From the NCBI GenBank assembly GCA_016286235.1, contig JAEESJ010000002.1, forward strand, positions 1 to 37,012: a stretch of 37,012 nucleotides of DNA, given 5' to 3'. How positions within the stretch are numbered: the stretch's first letter is position 1; the number at the start of each line of letters is the position of its first letter. Shown one piece after another: positions 1 through 12,751 of this stretch. Under the pieces are notes generated by a model. The model had not been told where the DNA came from. It did no database searches and saw only the letters and a list, made by a program, of their open reading frames with translations. A program made the translations under genes and the position numbers. The stretch is from Opitutales bacterium. Lineage in GTDB: Bacteria > Verrucomicrobiota > Verrucomicrobiia > Opitutales > UBA9783.

Positions 1-756
1 CCGAAAACCATCGACAACGACATCATCCCGGTGCAGTTGAGCCTCGGGGCAATGACGGCGGCGGAACAGGGTGCGTTGTTTTTCGAAAACATCGTTCACG
101 AACATACGAGTACTTCGAAGGTTCTCATCATCCACGAGGTTATGGGACGCAGTTGCGGTTGGCTCAACTATGCAACGGCACGCCGGTACATGGAACGGCT
201 GGAACGGCGAAAGTTTGTATCGGGCTTCGGTTTCCGACCCGAGGCGTTTGAAATTCACGGTATTTATACGCCGGAAATGAAATTTGACCTGGATGCCGTT
301 GCGGCGTGGCTAAAGCCGATTTTCGATCGCGTCGGCTCCCTGAATGTCTTTATCAGCGAATTTGTCGATGCGGAAGGCATTGTGCGTCTGATGGAAGCGG
401 AAGGCAAAAAAGTGGAACGCGATGCCTTCGGACATTTGAAACTGGCGGATATCAACGTCGGTCAGGTTCTCGGCAACCAATTAAAAGAACGTCTCGGAGC
501 CGAAAGGCTGTTGGTGCAGAAAAGCGGATACTTCGCTCGTTCGGCACCCGCCAACGCATTTGATCGGAATTTTATCCAGTCGCACGCGGATCTTGCCGTT
601 GAATGCGCCCTTAACGGACAAAGCGGTCTCATCGGTCACGACACGCGCCACAACAATCAATTGCGCTGCATCGAATTTGAAGCGGTTTCCGGCAATCGAC
701 CGCTGGATTTAAACGCACCCGAGGTAAAGGAGCTGTTGGAGCGGATTAACGGTTGA
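1..756 (+). CDS. pfp: Pyrophosphate--fructose-6-phosphate 1-phosphotransferase, 3' part
   Basis: This is the C-terminal 251 residues of a phosphofructokinase; the gene runs off the left edge in frame 1, and a GTG at 31 is internal. The visible part opens with the family motif PKTIDND. It continues with MGRSCGW, the usual substrate-binding segment, and KSGYFARSAPAN, which I associate with the roughly 400-residue PPi-dependent group seen in Verrucomicrobiota and alphaproteobacteria. The enzyme would phosphorylate fructose 6-phosphate reversibly with pyrophosphate in the cytoplasm, saving ATP in glycolysis. The phosphate-donor residues (GGDD region) lie outside the window, so PPi rather than ATP use is inferred from subfamily resemblance. 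Stop is TGA. Confidence 0.85.
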   Translation, partial: PKTIDNDIIPVQLSLGAMTAAEQGALFFENIVHEHTSTSKVLIIHEVMGRSCGWLNYATARRYMERLERRKFVSGFGFRPEAFEIHGIYTPEMKFDLDAVAAWLKPIFDRVGSLNVFISEFVDAEGIVRLMEAEGKKVERDAFGHLKLADINVGQVLGNQLKERLGAERLLVQKSGYFARSAPANAFDRNFIQSHADLAVECALNGQSGLIGHDTRHNNQLRCIEFEAVSGNRPLDLNAPEVKELLERING

Positions 757-888
757 GGGAGGGGAAGATATCTGGGACGGCGACCGCCAATGCAGGACAC
801 CGCCACATCGCATCGATACACCCCCTTTGTGTGTATGCAACACGGTTACCGTTTGACCAACTTCCGACCGCCTGCGGATGATAAATTT

Positions 889-1440
889 CTATCCTAAAAC
901 AGCATGAATGCCCGGATGTCGTTTATTGATATCTTCCTCAGCCGATTGTATCCAAGGTCTATCGCCTTTTTTAGGGGAAAAATACCGAACGGACTCGAAA
1001 ATCTTCACTTCACTTTCCGAAACATTCCTTTGAGTGCGCCGACGCAGTTCTTCCAAAACACCTTCCCCATGACGATTAAGCTTTTTGCGCGCACCGATAC
1101 GAACCCATATATCCGGGAATTTTTCTGGATTTTCTCTGCTCAAGGAATAAGGATTATATTCAAGTACCTCATCAAATGCCTCGTTTAATTCCAAAGCCAC
1201 CGCGCGAATGGACACAAAATTATCCGTGGCAATCGGCCACCTGCCCATCAAATCATGATACTCCAGCAATTTCATGATAAACATCTGAGCCTTCGTCATC
1301 ATCGCTACCATCTTTGTCTTATCGAAAACCCTCTTCCCGAAGTATAGCGAAATTCCGCCCAAAATTGCCATCACACTCAGCGCCAACATCAGCTCGATGC
1401 TCAGGAAACCGCGGATTTTACGTGTTTTTTTGACTTCCAT
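889..1440 (-). CDS. Type IV pilin-like / pseudopilin protein
   Basis: This 183-residue protein carries a type III (prepilin) signal. A short basic head (residues 1-10, several Lys and Arg) is followed by Gly11 and Phe12, with Glu at mature position 5 (GFLSIELMLALSV). A hydrophobic stretch continues to about residue 33. The rest is soluble and charged with no motif I recognise. Such proteins are cut by a prepilin peptidase and built into type IV pili or type II secretion pseudopili. No other pilus or secretion gene lies nearby, so it may belong to a system elsewhere. It diverges from the OTU protease gene across a 133-base spacer. No clear ribosome-binding site precedes the ATG. Confidence 0.75.
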   Translation of the reverse strand: MEVKKTRKIRGFLSIELMLALSVMAILGGISLYFGKRVFDKTKMVAMMTKAQMFIMKLLEYHDLMGRWPIATDNFVSIRAVALELNEAFDEVLEYNPYSLSRENPEKFPDIWVRIGARKKLNRHGEGVLEELRRRTQRNVSESEVKIFESVRYFSPKKGDRPWIQSAEEDINKRHPGIHAVLG

Positions 1441-1573
1441 GGTTCTATGAAAAAAGGAAATTCTTTCGGCGTAAAGAAGAATATGATGAAAATTTCTTTT
1501 TTTGTGAAAAAAGAGGGACTTTTTTCAGTATTTTTCCCCTTTGGCACAAATCCTGCTTCGAAAATAAGTACCT

Positions 1574-2569
1574 ATGTACGGTTCCGTCCAACCAACGGGT
1601 TCGAAAAGTTCTCAAAGTACTGCGGTTGAGCATCAATCGGTCGGACAGTTTGAAGATTGGGAAATTATTGACAAAAACAACGCCTGTTGTAAAGGTTTGT
1701 CCGAAAAAGTTTCGGGCGGTTTTTCGCTCGGTCAGGGTATCGGTTGCGCCTGGCGTGTCGTTAAAGAGGGGGTGGGTGCGTTTTTTAACGGTATCGGTGC
1801 ATTTTTTAAAAAACACTTTAGCGAGCAATCGGGAGCGGTATCGACGGTGCAGGCGCAGGTCGGAACGGGCAACGTAAGTGCGGGGAAGACCTCAACATCC
1901 GTCGGAGTACGACAAAGTGTTGCTTCCCGTGTTCCGTCGCCATCCGACAAGATCCATTCGGAACCGTCGGATGCTTTGGGAACGAATGCGAAGGTTTCAA
2001 ATAAGAAGACCGTTTCCGAAACATCTTCAATGCAATCGACCGCTTCTGAGAAGAAGAATGTATCGTCGTCATCGCCGAAATACAGATTGGTGGACGTTCC
2101 GGGTAACGGAAATTGCGGGATCTATGCGGTTTTGGTCGGGACGGGGTCTATCAATCCGTCGGAATTTGGGAAACCGACTCATCCCGATCAGGGATCGCAT
2201 CCGCTGCCGAATAAGGAACAGGAGTTTTTCGTGCAACAGCTGAGAACGGGAGCTGCCGAAATTGCGAAAGAACAGTTGAGAGAAAAGGACGGTTCGTACT
2301 CGAAAGAAAGTTTAGAAACCATCCGTCGATTGGAAGAACAATACCAAGAGTTGACGGATGACGATTTCAAGTACGTGGCGCAGGTTGTCGGGCAACCGAT
2401 TGAGGTTTATTCCAAACAGCCGGGCGGTTTTGCCCGAACGCTGTTTCAACCGAACGGCGAAACGACATTTTTATTCCCGGGCGATTCGGATCCGTCGGAT
2501 AAGAATATCATCCGCCTATATCTCGGAGGCGGTCACTATCAGTTGATGCAACCGATTAAACTTTCGTAA
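1574..2569 (+). CDS. OTU-family cysteine protease (putative deubiquitinase effector)
   Basis: This 331-residue protein has an OTU-like catalytic domain at about residues 171-326. The N-terminal block VDVPGNGNCGIYAV holds the likely Asp174 and nucleophile Cys181. The C-terminal block YLGGGHYQL holds the catalytic His321. OTU proteases cleave ubiquitin from proteins, and in bacteria they are typically delivered into eukaryotic hosts. Residues 1-50 are polar. Residues 51-85 are glycine- and phenylalanine-rich and amphipathic. Residues 95-170 form a Ser/Thr-rich linker. There is no Sec signal peptide, which fits type III or IV secretion, but the route is not shown. It is divergent from the pseudopilin gene. 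No strong Shine-Dalgarno precedes the ATG. Confidence 0.8.
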   Translation: MYGSVQPTGSKSSQSTAVEHQSVGQFEDWEIIDKNNACCKGLSEKVSGGFSLGQGIGCAWRVVKEGVGAFFNGIGAFFKKHFSEQSGAVSTVQAQVGTGNVSAGKTSTSVGVRQSVASRVPSPSDKIHSEPSDALGTNAKVSNKKTVSETSSMQSTASEKKNVSSSSPKYRLVDVPGNGNCGIYAVLVGTGSINPSEFGKPTHPDQGSHPLPNKEQEFFVQQLRTGAAEIAKEQLREKDGSYSKESLETIRRLEEQYQELTDDDFKYVAQVVGQPIEVYSKQPGGFARTLFQPNGETTFLFPGDSDPSDKNIIRLYLGGGHYQLMQPIKLS

Positions 2570-2885
2570 GATAGAATTGAAAGGTTTGCTGTTTGTCTTC
2601 ACGGAAAAAATCACACGAGCGGGGTGTGTGTCTTGGTTGTTTTTTTAATTGGATTTTAGGCGGAGTATTTGCGATAAGTGTGTTTGCCTTTTGTGCGCGT
2701 TTTGTTGGAGTTTTCGGAACAAGATGCGTTATTTGCCTCTTCCAAGGAGGGCGTGAGTCAATTATATTCTAATACCAATCCAGTTTATCCCATGTAGTAT
2801 GTCTCGAATGGTCAAAAACACGTTCCGCCGATGCAATAACGGACAAACCCGGCATCGACGAAACGTGTTCCAAGCTTTTCTACAA
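2570..2885. other. Convergent intergenic region, OTU gene to gapA
   Basis: No gene is supported here. A short inverted repeat near 2612-2630 (CACAC and GTGTG around a G-rich loop), followed by a T-rich stretch to about 2646, may end the OTU transcript. The gapA-side hairpin is listed separately. Confidence 0.4.
2812..2869 (-). terminator. Rho-independent terminator of gapA
   Basis: Read on the minus strand just after gapA, an eight-base stem (AACACGTT with AACGTGTT) encloses a second six-base stem (CGATGC with GCATCG) across a small internal loop. It runs straight into a T-run (GTGTTTTTGA). Arms lie at 2817-2824 with 2862-2869, and 2829-2834 with 2852-2857. Confidence 0.7.
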
Positions 2886-4244
<1,359 letters not shown>

Positions 4245-6071
4245 TCAAACAGCCGCCGTTGTTGCAGTCGCTCCATCGCCGTGAACCAAATGTGATTGTC
4301 GTTCCAATGCGTCCACCAACTCTTTAAATTCTTCGTTCGACTGATATAAACCGTCGAAAGTGCCTTCTGCGGCGAGGCGCCCTTCCTTCATGTACACAAG
4401 ACGATTGCACTGCTTCAATGTTCCGAGGCGATGGGCGATGGCAATCACGGTGCATTTGCCTTTCAACGAAGCGATGACGTTCGAAATTTTCTCTTCCGTT
4501 AATGCATCCAGAGACGCTGTGGCTTCATCCAGAATCAACAACTTCGGATTGCCGTACAATGCGCGCGCAATCGCAATCCGCTGTTTCTGTCCGCCCGAGA
4601 TGTTTTTTCCGTTTTCCGCCAGATACATATCCGGTTGAAATTCATCCAACTGCGCCATCTTCAAAACGCGCTCGACCTGTTCGGCATTCGGTTCGCGTCC
4701 GAAAATAACATTTTCCGCAACCGTTTCAGTAATAATGCAGGGATTTTGCGAAACATACCCGAAAAACGGTGCCAGTTGATTGTGCGCCGTGATGATATTC
4801 CCGTCGACAGAATAAGTGCCCTTTGTCGGTGGCAATAACCCTAAAATCATATCCATGAGCGTTGTTTTCCCCGCACCCGATTTTCCCGTCAATCCGATAA
4901 AGTCGCCTTCGTTGACGGTCAGACAAACGTCATGCAAAACCTCTTTTTTATTTTCCGTATCATACGAAAAACAAACTTTCTCCAACCGCAACTGATTCCG
5001 AAAAGTTACACGTTCTCCGTCATGCGGCGGCAACTGATGCTCTAACAGCTGCCGATAGAAATCATTGAGATAAGCGGCACTGCTTTTGTAAGTGTTGACA
5101 TGTTCTTTTGATACACAAAAACGATTGAAGTACGGCAGGATACGAACGAGGCAAATAACCGGAAACGCGATTTGCTGCATCAGAACCAAAAACGGATAAA
5201 AAAAGTGCGAGAGAAGAATCGTTGCAGCGATGCAGATACTCCCGAGAAACTCCAGGAGGAAGAATTTGGATTGTGATATATATTCAATCCAATCATCAAG
5301 TTGTTTCAATTTTGCGAAAGTAGCGACCAGTGTATTTGTAGGCGGAACTTCGGAAAGCGAGCAGGATGCTTCTTTTTGAGAAATTATCGAGATATTGATC
5401 AGTTGTCTTTCTTCTTCGTAAGTACGAATGGGTATTTCTTTATTCGATCGAAATTTTCTGGTGATAAAAAAAACGATAATAGCGGAAAAAAGGAAAAACA
5501 GCACTGTCACGGACGAGAAAAATAACGCCAAACCTCCGATGATAAGGCATAAGGTGCCATAAAAAAAAAGCCCACAAGCATGGAATAGACAGCAAGAATA
5601 TCGCATATCTAAACATTTACTGTGTATCGTTTGCAATTCCGATTGTTTGTATTTCAGCAAAAACGTGTACGTTGCATTCCGTTCCAATCGAACCAGTTTT
5701 TCAGTGATGTGGATAGCGGATGTTGTGGTAATTTTGAAAATCAAATTAATACTCGCAATTGACAGCAGATCCTTCAAAACAATCGAAACAATACAAATAC
5801 AGATGAGTCCTGCGAGTATTCTTGTTTGCGGTACATCCGCAAGCCATGGTGGCAGGATGGCGTAAAGTTTTTCGGGATTTAAAATAAGTTGCAACGTCGG
5901 AAGAATCATCGATAAACCGAAGCCCTCCAGAAAAATGCAGACAAAGGCAAGGACGCCGTACGTGACGAAGCGTTTCTTTTGGTCGGTCAGGAAATTCTTG
6001 TAGAGTTCCTTGAAAATTCGGAAGTTTTCCACAGTCATTCGGCAAATTAACAAGTGTACATCGGAACGCAA
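4245..6071 (-). CDS. ABC exporter, fused membrane and ATPase domains
   Basis: This 608-residue protein is a half-transporter of the MsbA/multidrug exporter type. Residues about 1-330 hold several hydrophobic segments (the membrane domain). Residues about 360-590 form the ATPase: Walker A GKSGAGKTT, signature NISGGQKQR, Walker B LLILDEATASLD and switch histidine AIAHR. It probably exports a lipid, peptide or drug across the inner membrane as a homodimer; the substrate cannot be read. I prefer the TTG start at 6071 because AAGGA lies six bases upstream (6078-6082). The ATG at 6038 lacks such a site. A G11 tract lies about 110 bases upstream in the shared region with rpmB. Confidence 0.9.
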   Translation of the reverse strand: MRSDVHLLICRMTVENFRIFKELYKNFLTDQKKRFVTYGVLAFVCIFLEGFGLSMILPTLQLILNPEKLYAILPPWLADVPQTRILAGLICICIVSIVLKDLLSIASINLIFKITTTSAIHITEKLVRLERNATYTFLLKYKQSELQTIHSKCLDMRYSCCLFHACGLFFYGTLCLIIGGLALFFSSVTVLFFLFSAIIVFFITRKFRSNKEIPIRTYEEERQLINISIISQKEASCSLSEVPPTNTLVATFAKLKQLDDWIEYISQSKFFLLEFLGSICIAATILLSHFFYPFLVLMQQIAFPVICLVRILPYFNRFCVSKEHVNTYKSSAAYLNDFYRQLLEHQLPPHDGERVTFRNQLRLEKVCFSYDTENKKEVLHDVCLTVNEGDFIGLTGKSGAGKTTLMDMILGLLPPTKGTYSVDGNIITAHNQLAPFFGYVSQNPCIITETVAENVIFGREPNAEQVERVLKMAQLDEFQPDMYLAENGKNISGGQKQRIAIARALYGNPKLLILDEATASLDALTEEKISNVIASLKGKCTVIAIAHRLGTLKQCNRLVYMKEGRLAAEGTFDGLYQSNEEFKELVDALERQSHLVHGDGATATTAAV

Positions 6072-6178
6072 CCGACATCCTTATGTATCGTAAGTGTCGA
6101 TGCGTTTTTTAAATACGAAAAATACAAAAGAAACTTGCGGCGGAGGCTCAAAAACATCCTCTCCAAAAAAACAAAATC

Positions 6179-6189
6179 GGGGGGGGGGG
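6179..6189 (+). repeat. G11 homopolymer tract
   Basis: Eleven consecutive G lie between two divergent genes, about 108 bases before the exporter TTG and 222 before rpmB. Long G tracts in promoters change length readily and can vary expression in other bacteria. It is not inside a supported reading frame. Confidence 0.85.
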
Positions 6190-6205
6190 CAAGAAAAATG
6201 TATGT

Positions 6206-6229
6206 TTCCAAAAGTTTGCAAGTTTGGAA
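6206..6229. promoter_or_regulatory. Inverted repeat, possible operator
   Basis: TTCCAAA and TTTGGAA flank a ten-base centre and match perfectly. The site is just right of the G11 tract in the rpmB/exporter spacer. It has no T-run, so an operator is as likely as a hairpin. Confidence 0.35.
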
Positions 6230-6410
6230 CGTTTGCTTTTTTACGAAGCACTTTTTTATTACGAAAGACTCGTATGTATGGTTGTGATTGACGGGGAAGT
6301 CGGCACAACGTGCGTTAGTATCGATTCTGGCAGGCAGCACGTTTTTCCGAAAAAGCTTGCGGTGAAGAATAAAAATCCGTTCCGTGAAAGCAGTATCTCG
6401 GGAGTATTCT

Positions 6411-6647
6411 ATGGCACGCATTTGTTTTATCACGGGGAAGAAGCGCGTGATCGGTTCGCGCATCAGTCGAAAAGGTCAATCGAAGAGGAGCGGCGGTATC
6501 GGGACGCACGTGACGAAGAAGTGGCCGCGCATTTTTAAGCCGAATCTGCAACGCGTGAAGATTAAACTTCCGAGCGGGCAGGTGCGTCGCGTTTGGGTGG
6601 CTGTGAAGGCGATCAAGGCCGGTTTGGTCGAGAAGGTTGTTTCGTAG
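6411..6647 (+). CDS. rpmB: 50S ribosomal protein L28
   Basis: This 78-residue basic protein begins MARICFITGKKRVIGSRIS and carries the L28 signature region with conserved basic residues (KPNLQRVKI, then VRRVWV). It is a structural protein of the large ribosomal subunit. The ATG at 6411 is chosen over an upstream in-frame start because GGAG lies seven bases before it and because L28 proteins begin with this sequence. It is alone here; the usual partner rpmG is not adjacent. The N-terminal Cys is single, without the zinc ribbon set of some L28 proteins. Confidence 0.95.
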   Translation: MARICFITGKKRVIGSRISRKGQSKRSGGIGTHVTKKWPRIFKPNLQRVKIKLPSGQVRRVWVAVKAIKAGLVEKVVS

Positions 6648-6954
6648 GTTCGTGCCGGCGTGCCGTTTGAAGTGCGGATAGCGGATCGTGGTTTGCGGTT
6701 TCCGTGTGTTGCGTGATTTATATCTTGTGCTTCACAGATATTGCAAGGCGGTGCTTCGTGTATTTTTGACCCGTTTCCGAGGTGTTTCCGGGTTGATGCG
6801 TTGTCGGTAAGGACGGACGGAGCGGGTTTTGTGCGGATAGCGGTGAGGATCGGTAGTAAGACAGCCGGTGTTGGGGTACCGTTGTAAGGCGTGTAACGGT
6901 GGAAGTGGCGGGAGCTGTGCCCGATGATTTTTCACACGTTGTCTTTCCTTCTTT
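6648..6954. other. Intergenic region rpmB to prmC
   Basis: These 307 bases are G+T-rich on the plus strand. I found no reading frame, RNA gene or clear terminator. The region just before prmC lacks a Shine-Dalgarno site. Confidence 0.35.
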
Positions 6955-7842
6955 ATGTATGTTTCGGAGGCGTTGCAATCATTGACGGTATACTTGGGGC
7001 GTCACGGGATTGAGCATCCTAGTACCGACGCCGAATGGCTGTTGTCGTTTGTGCTTGATTGCAAGCGTTTGGAGTTGTTCTTAATGCCCGAGCGAGTGCT
7101 GACGGCGGAGCAGACGGAGCGTTTGCGGGCGTTGTCCATGCGTCGGGCGCAACGGGAACCGTTGCAGTATATCGTCGGCGAGGTTGATTTTTTCGGGCAA
7201 AAGTTGACGGTTGATAAATGCGTACTCATTCCGCGTCCCGAAACGGAGGAATCAGTGTATCAGGTACGAGGGTATTTGGAAGAGAATTTTTTCAAAGAAC
7301 CATCGGATTTGTCGGATATTGGGTATGAAGGACAAAAGAGTTTGAAAATTTTGGATCTCGGAACAGGCAGCGGGGCGATTGCGATTGCACTGTCGGCGTT
7401 GTTTCCGAGTGTCAAATTTACTGCGGTCGATTGTTCGGTTGAGGCTTTGGCGGTTGCCGAAAAAAATTCGATTGTGAACAATGTTCGGGAGCGCATCTCT
7501 TTTGTACAAAGCGACTGGTTTTCGAACATCAAAGGAACGTTTGATGTGATTATTTCCAATCCTCCTTATGTGAGTGAGGAAGAATACCGATCGTTGCAAC
7601 CGGAAGTGCGTTGTTTCGAGCCGAAAAGTGCTTTAACGGCGGAAGACGAGGGTTTGGCGGATTTAAAATACATTCTTTCAAAAGCTCCCGAGTATCTGAA
7701 GCGCGACGGTTTGTTGGTGATGGAAACGGGTTGCACCCAACACGCTGCTTTGCGTGCGTACGCAAAAACGCTCGGTTATGTCAAAACGCAATCGACGCTT
7801 GATTTGTCGCATCGGGAACGGTACTTTTGGGCGTGGGTTTAG
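6955..7842 (+). CDS. prmC: Peptide chain release factor N5-glutamine methyltransferase
   Basis: This 295-residue protein methylates the Gln of the GGQ motif in release factors RF1 and RF2, using S-adenosylmethionine, which speeds translation termination. It has an N-terminal helical domain (residues 1-85, ending in the typical REPLQYIVGEVDF) and the linker VLIPRPETE. The methyltransferase fold follows, with SAM motif LDLGTGSGAIAIAL and the catalytic NPPY in IISNPPYVSEEE. Length matches the family (about 280). A 307-base spacer separates it from rpmB, and pyrH follows 129 bases later on the same strand. There is no obvious ribosome-binding site at the ATG, so the exact start is less sure than the identity. 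Confidence 0.93.
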   Translation: MYVSEALQSLTVYLGRHGIEHPSTDAEWLLSFVLDCKRLELFLMPERVLTAEQTERLRALSMRRAQREPLQYIVGEVDFFGQKLTVDKCVLIPRPETEESVYQVRGYLEENFFKEPSDLSDIGYEGQKSLKILDLGTGSGAIAIALSALFPSVKFTAVDCSVEALAVAEKNSIVNNVRERISFVQSDWFSNIKGTFDVIISNPPYVSEEEYRSLQPEVRCFEPKSALTAEDEGLADLKYILSKAPEYLKRDGLLVMETGCTQHAALRAYAKTLGYVKTQSTLDLSHRERYFWAWV

Positions 7843-7971
7843 GTGCATCGGGTGGTAACGCCTCCGTTTTTAAACGGCGATTGTCACTGGGTTGCGCCGA
7901 TGAAGATTATGTGTCGTCCGATGGGATCAGTTTTAAATGGATGGAGTTGCGGGTGTTTTTTTTAAAAGAGT

Positions 7972-8667
7972 ATGAAACGCATTTTACTCAAATTAAGCGG
8001 CGAATTTTTAAAAAACGAGACCGACTTGTGGGATATTGAAAAAATTAACGCCGTCATCGACCAGTTGAAACACCTGCACGACGAAGGTTTCCAACTTGCG
8101 CTTGTGATCGGCGGCGGCAATATCTTTCGCGGTGGTCGGAACGGTTACGATTTGGAGCGTTGTATTGCCGACGAAATCGGGATGGCGGCGACGTGTGTGA
8201 ATGCTTTATTTCTGCGGGCGTGTTTCCAAAAAGTCGGATTGGATGTAGTGATTTTCGGCACTTCCTTATGCGGTGGGAGTATTGAAGCTTTCGATTTACA
8301 ACGCGCACGGCAGGCGTTGTCGGATGGCACGGTGGTGTTGTTTGCCGGCGGGACGGGGCACGCGTTTTTTTCGACCGATACCGCAGCGGCGTTGCGTGCT
8401 TGCGAAATAAAAGCCGATCTTTTATTGAAAGCAACCGACGTTGACGGCGTTTTTAATAAAGATCCGAAGCGTTTTTCGGATGCGAAGCGTTTCGAATATT
8501 TGACCTATCAACAAGCCTGCGAAGGGCATTACGCGGTGATGGATGCGTGTGCGTTCGAATTATGCCGCGAACAAAAGACGCCGCTGTTTGTGTTTAACGT
8601 CCATCGTCCAAATGCGATTTACGAAGCGGCACACGGGAAGGGGCTCGGGACGCGGGTAGGAGAGTGA
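7972..8667 (+). CDS. pyrH: Uridylate kinase (UMP kinase)
   Basis: This 231-residue protein phosphorylates UMP to UDP with ATP in pyrimidine nucleotide synthesis and acts as a cytoplasmic hexamer. Diagnostic blocks are the N-terminal LLKLSGE, the glycine-rich VIGGGNIFRG, GTGHAFFSTDTAAALRA (typical of bacterial PyrH, where it binds the substrate), and ATDVDGVFNKDP. Length fits the family (about 240). In many bacteria pyrH is followed directly by frr; here the two are separated by about 720 bases that carry a minus-strand gene. The ATG is preceded by AAAAGAG, which is close for a Shine-Dalgarno site. Confidence 0.96.
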   Translation: MKRILLKLSGEFLKNETDLWDIEKINAVIDQLKHLHDEGFQLALVIGGGNIFRGGRNGYDLERCIADEIGMAATCVNALFLRACFQKVGLDVVIFGTSLCGGSIEAFDLQRARQALSDGTVVLFAGGTGHAFFSTDTAAALRACEIKADLLLKATDVDGVFNKDPKRFSDAKRFEYLTYQQACEGHYAVMDACAFELCREQKTPLFVFNVHRPNAIYEAAHGKGLGTRVGE

Positions 8668-8845
8668 GGCGCCGAAACTTCTGTATCGACCGAATCTGTT
8701 TAAGACGGATGTACGACGGGTTGATGGTTGTTAATGTTTTTTTGTTTTATTCCCGCAAAGACGGATTTGAAAAAATTTCTTGGGTTCCGCATCAAATCTC
8801 TCTGATACGGTTCCCGCGTCTTTTCGAATGCTTCCGTGCGAATTT

Positions 8846-9187
8846 TTAGGGTTTCGATGCGATGACGCGGTTAAGCGCGGTGTCATCCAGCCCGACCGAG
8901 ATTGTATCGCTTTGCGGTTGCGGTGCGCTTTGCGGGATATGTTTTGATTTCGAAAATACGGACTTTCCGTTCGCAACGGCATTCACTGTTCTTTGCGTGC
9001 CGTCGTAACGGGCATTCAGATGCACAACGTTGCCCGCTTTGCCGAGATTTTGCACAAGGGCACTTTCGGAGAAGTTCCCGACGGAGTTTTTGGAAACGGA
9101 CGCAACATCGCTTTCCGCAGGGAAGAGTCCTGCAAGATCCGCGGAGGTCGTGTTCCCGATTTGTGGGGATATGCGGTTATCGGTCAT
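8846..9187 (-). CDS. Small hypothetical protein between pyrH and frr
   Basis: I do not recognise this 113-residue protein. It is polar, rich in Ser, Asn, Ala and Val, with no membrane segment, no cysteine and no signal peptide. Reality is supported by a strong Shine-Dalgarno site: AAAGGA lies five bases before the ATG at 9187 on the minus strand. It converges on pyrH and diverges from frr, interrupting a pair that is commonly contiguous. Its composition resembles the disordered N-termini of secreted effectors such as the OTU protein in this window, but that is only a resemblance. Confidence 0.55.
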   Translation of the reverse strand: MTDNRISPQIGNTTSADLAGLFPAESDVASVSKNSVGNFSESALVQNLGKAGNVVHLNARYDGTQRTVNAVANGKSVFSKSKHIPQSAPQPQSDTISVGLDDTALNRVIASKP

Positions 9188-9389
9188 AAGATCCTTTCTG
9201 CCATTTTATCAAAAATATCGGACGATTTTCGGATTTTTTTATCAAAAATTCGGGTTCACGAATGTTTTTCAAATGTAAGGCACTTTGATAACCGCTTTTG
9301 ATCGATATTTTCCGTTGAAGCCGTCCGTAAAGTGTGTACATCGCATTCATCGTTGCCTTTGACAGATAAAACCTCACAAAATAAGGACG

Positions 9390-9950
9390 ATGGATTTTAA
9401 CGCAATTTTGAAGCCCACAGAAACCGCCATGCAACAGTCGGTCGATCACACGCAACGGCAATTCGGCACCCTGCATACCGGGAAAGCGTCGCCGCAAATG
9501 CTCGAAAACGTTTTTGTCGAGGTCTACGGTTCGAAAATGCGTTTGAAGGATATTGCGTCAATCACCACGCCCGATGCGCGTACGTTGCGCGTACAACCGT
9601 GGGATAAGACGAATTTGAAACCCATCGAAAAAGGCATTTTATTGGCGAATTTAGGTATCAATGCCTCCGTGATGGGCGAAAGCGTCCACTGCCCGTTGCC
9701 GGGATTGAGTCGCGAACGCCGCGCGGAGCTGGTGAAGCTTGCGAGCGGCATGGCGGAAGAGGGCAAAGTGTCCGTGCGCGGTTGCCGTCGCGACGCATTG
9801 GAAAAGGTTAAAGAAATGAAAAAAGCGGGCACCTGCACCGAGGATGACGTTAAAAAGCTCGAAAAGGAAATTCAAACCCTGACCGACCGCTACGTGAAGA
9901 AAATCGATGCGATTTTGGAGGAAAAATCGCGGGAATTGACGGCGGTGTAG
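9390..9950 (+). CDS. frr: Ribosome recycling factor
   Basis: This 186-residue protein has the standard RRF length (185). RRF works with EF-G to split the post-termination ribosome into subunits. The sequence has the expected two-domain pattern: helices at both ends form the long three-helix bundle, and the central part (about residues 31-105) forms the beta domain, with VEVYGSKMRLKDIAS and TLRVQPWDK typical. The conserved RRAELVKLASGMAEEGKVSVR follows, with KEMKKAGTCTEDDVKKLEKE in the C-terminal helix. A Shine-Dalgarno AAGGA lies just before the ATG. It is oriented like pyrH but separated from it by an intervening minus-strand gene. Confidence 0.96.
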   Translation: MDFNAILKPTETAMQQSVDHTQRQFGTLHTGKASPQMLENVFVEVYGSKMRLKDIASITTPDARTLRVQPWDKTNLKPIEKGILLANLGINASVMGESVHCPLPGLSRERRAELVKLASGMAEEGKVSVRGCRRDALEKVKEMKKAGTCTEDDVKKLEKEIQTLTDRYVKKIDAILEEKSRELTAV

Positions 9951-10201
9951 GGGGGCGGAGTTGTTTCGATTGATTTTTGGCGGAATTCAGGGTTTGTTTT
10001 TTTAAGAATAAAGTTGAAAATTTGTTAAGGTCTCACAAGCAACGGCAGAACTTTCCGTGTTGACGATCGGGGTGTATTAAGTATCGGGAGAGATGACAAT
10101 GTGACGATCGTTTCCGGATAAGCAAAAGTTCCGAAACGGTTGTTTCCTTCATTTTAGGATACTTCGTGCGTTTTCCTTCCTTGCAAAATTCCTTCATTTA
10201 A

Positions 10202-12751
<2,550 letters not shown>

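Larger units (their letters stand above)
6072..6410. other. Divergent promoter region, ABC exporter / rpmB
   Basis: This 339-base spacer has no supported gene. It holds the exporter's Shine-Dalgarno site at the left, a G11 run at 6179-6189, and a perfect seven-base inverted repeat at 6206-6229. I could not assign a convincing promoter for either gene. Confidence 0.45.

Noticed and set aside
1445..1828. Minus-strand 127-codon frame over the OTU gene start
   Set aside because: It overlaps the strongly supported OTU gene and has no domain, so it is a shadow frame.
9206..9257. Two copies of a TTTATCAAAAAT-like repeat upstream of frr
   Set aside because: Only two imperfect A+T-rich copies exist, too few to call a repeat array or CRISPR.
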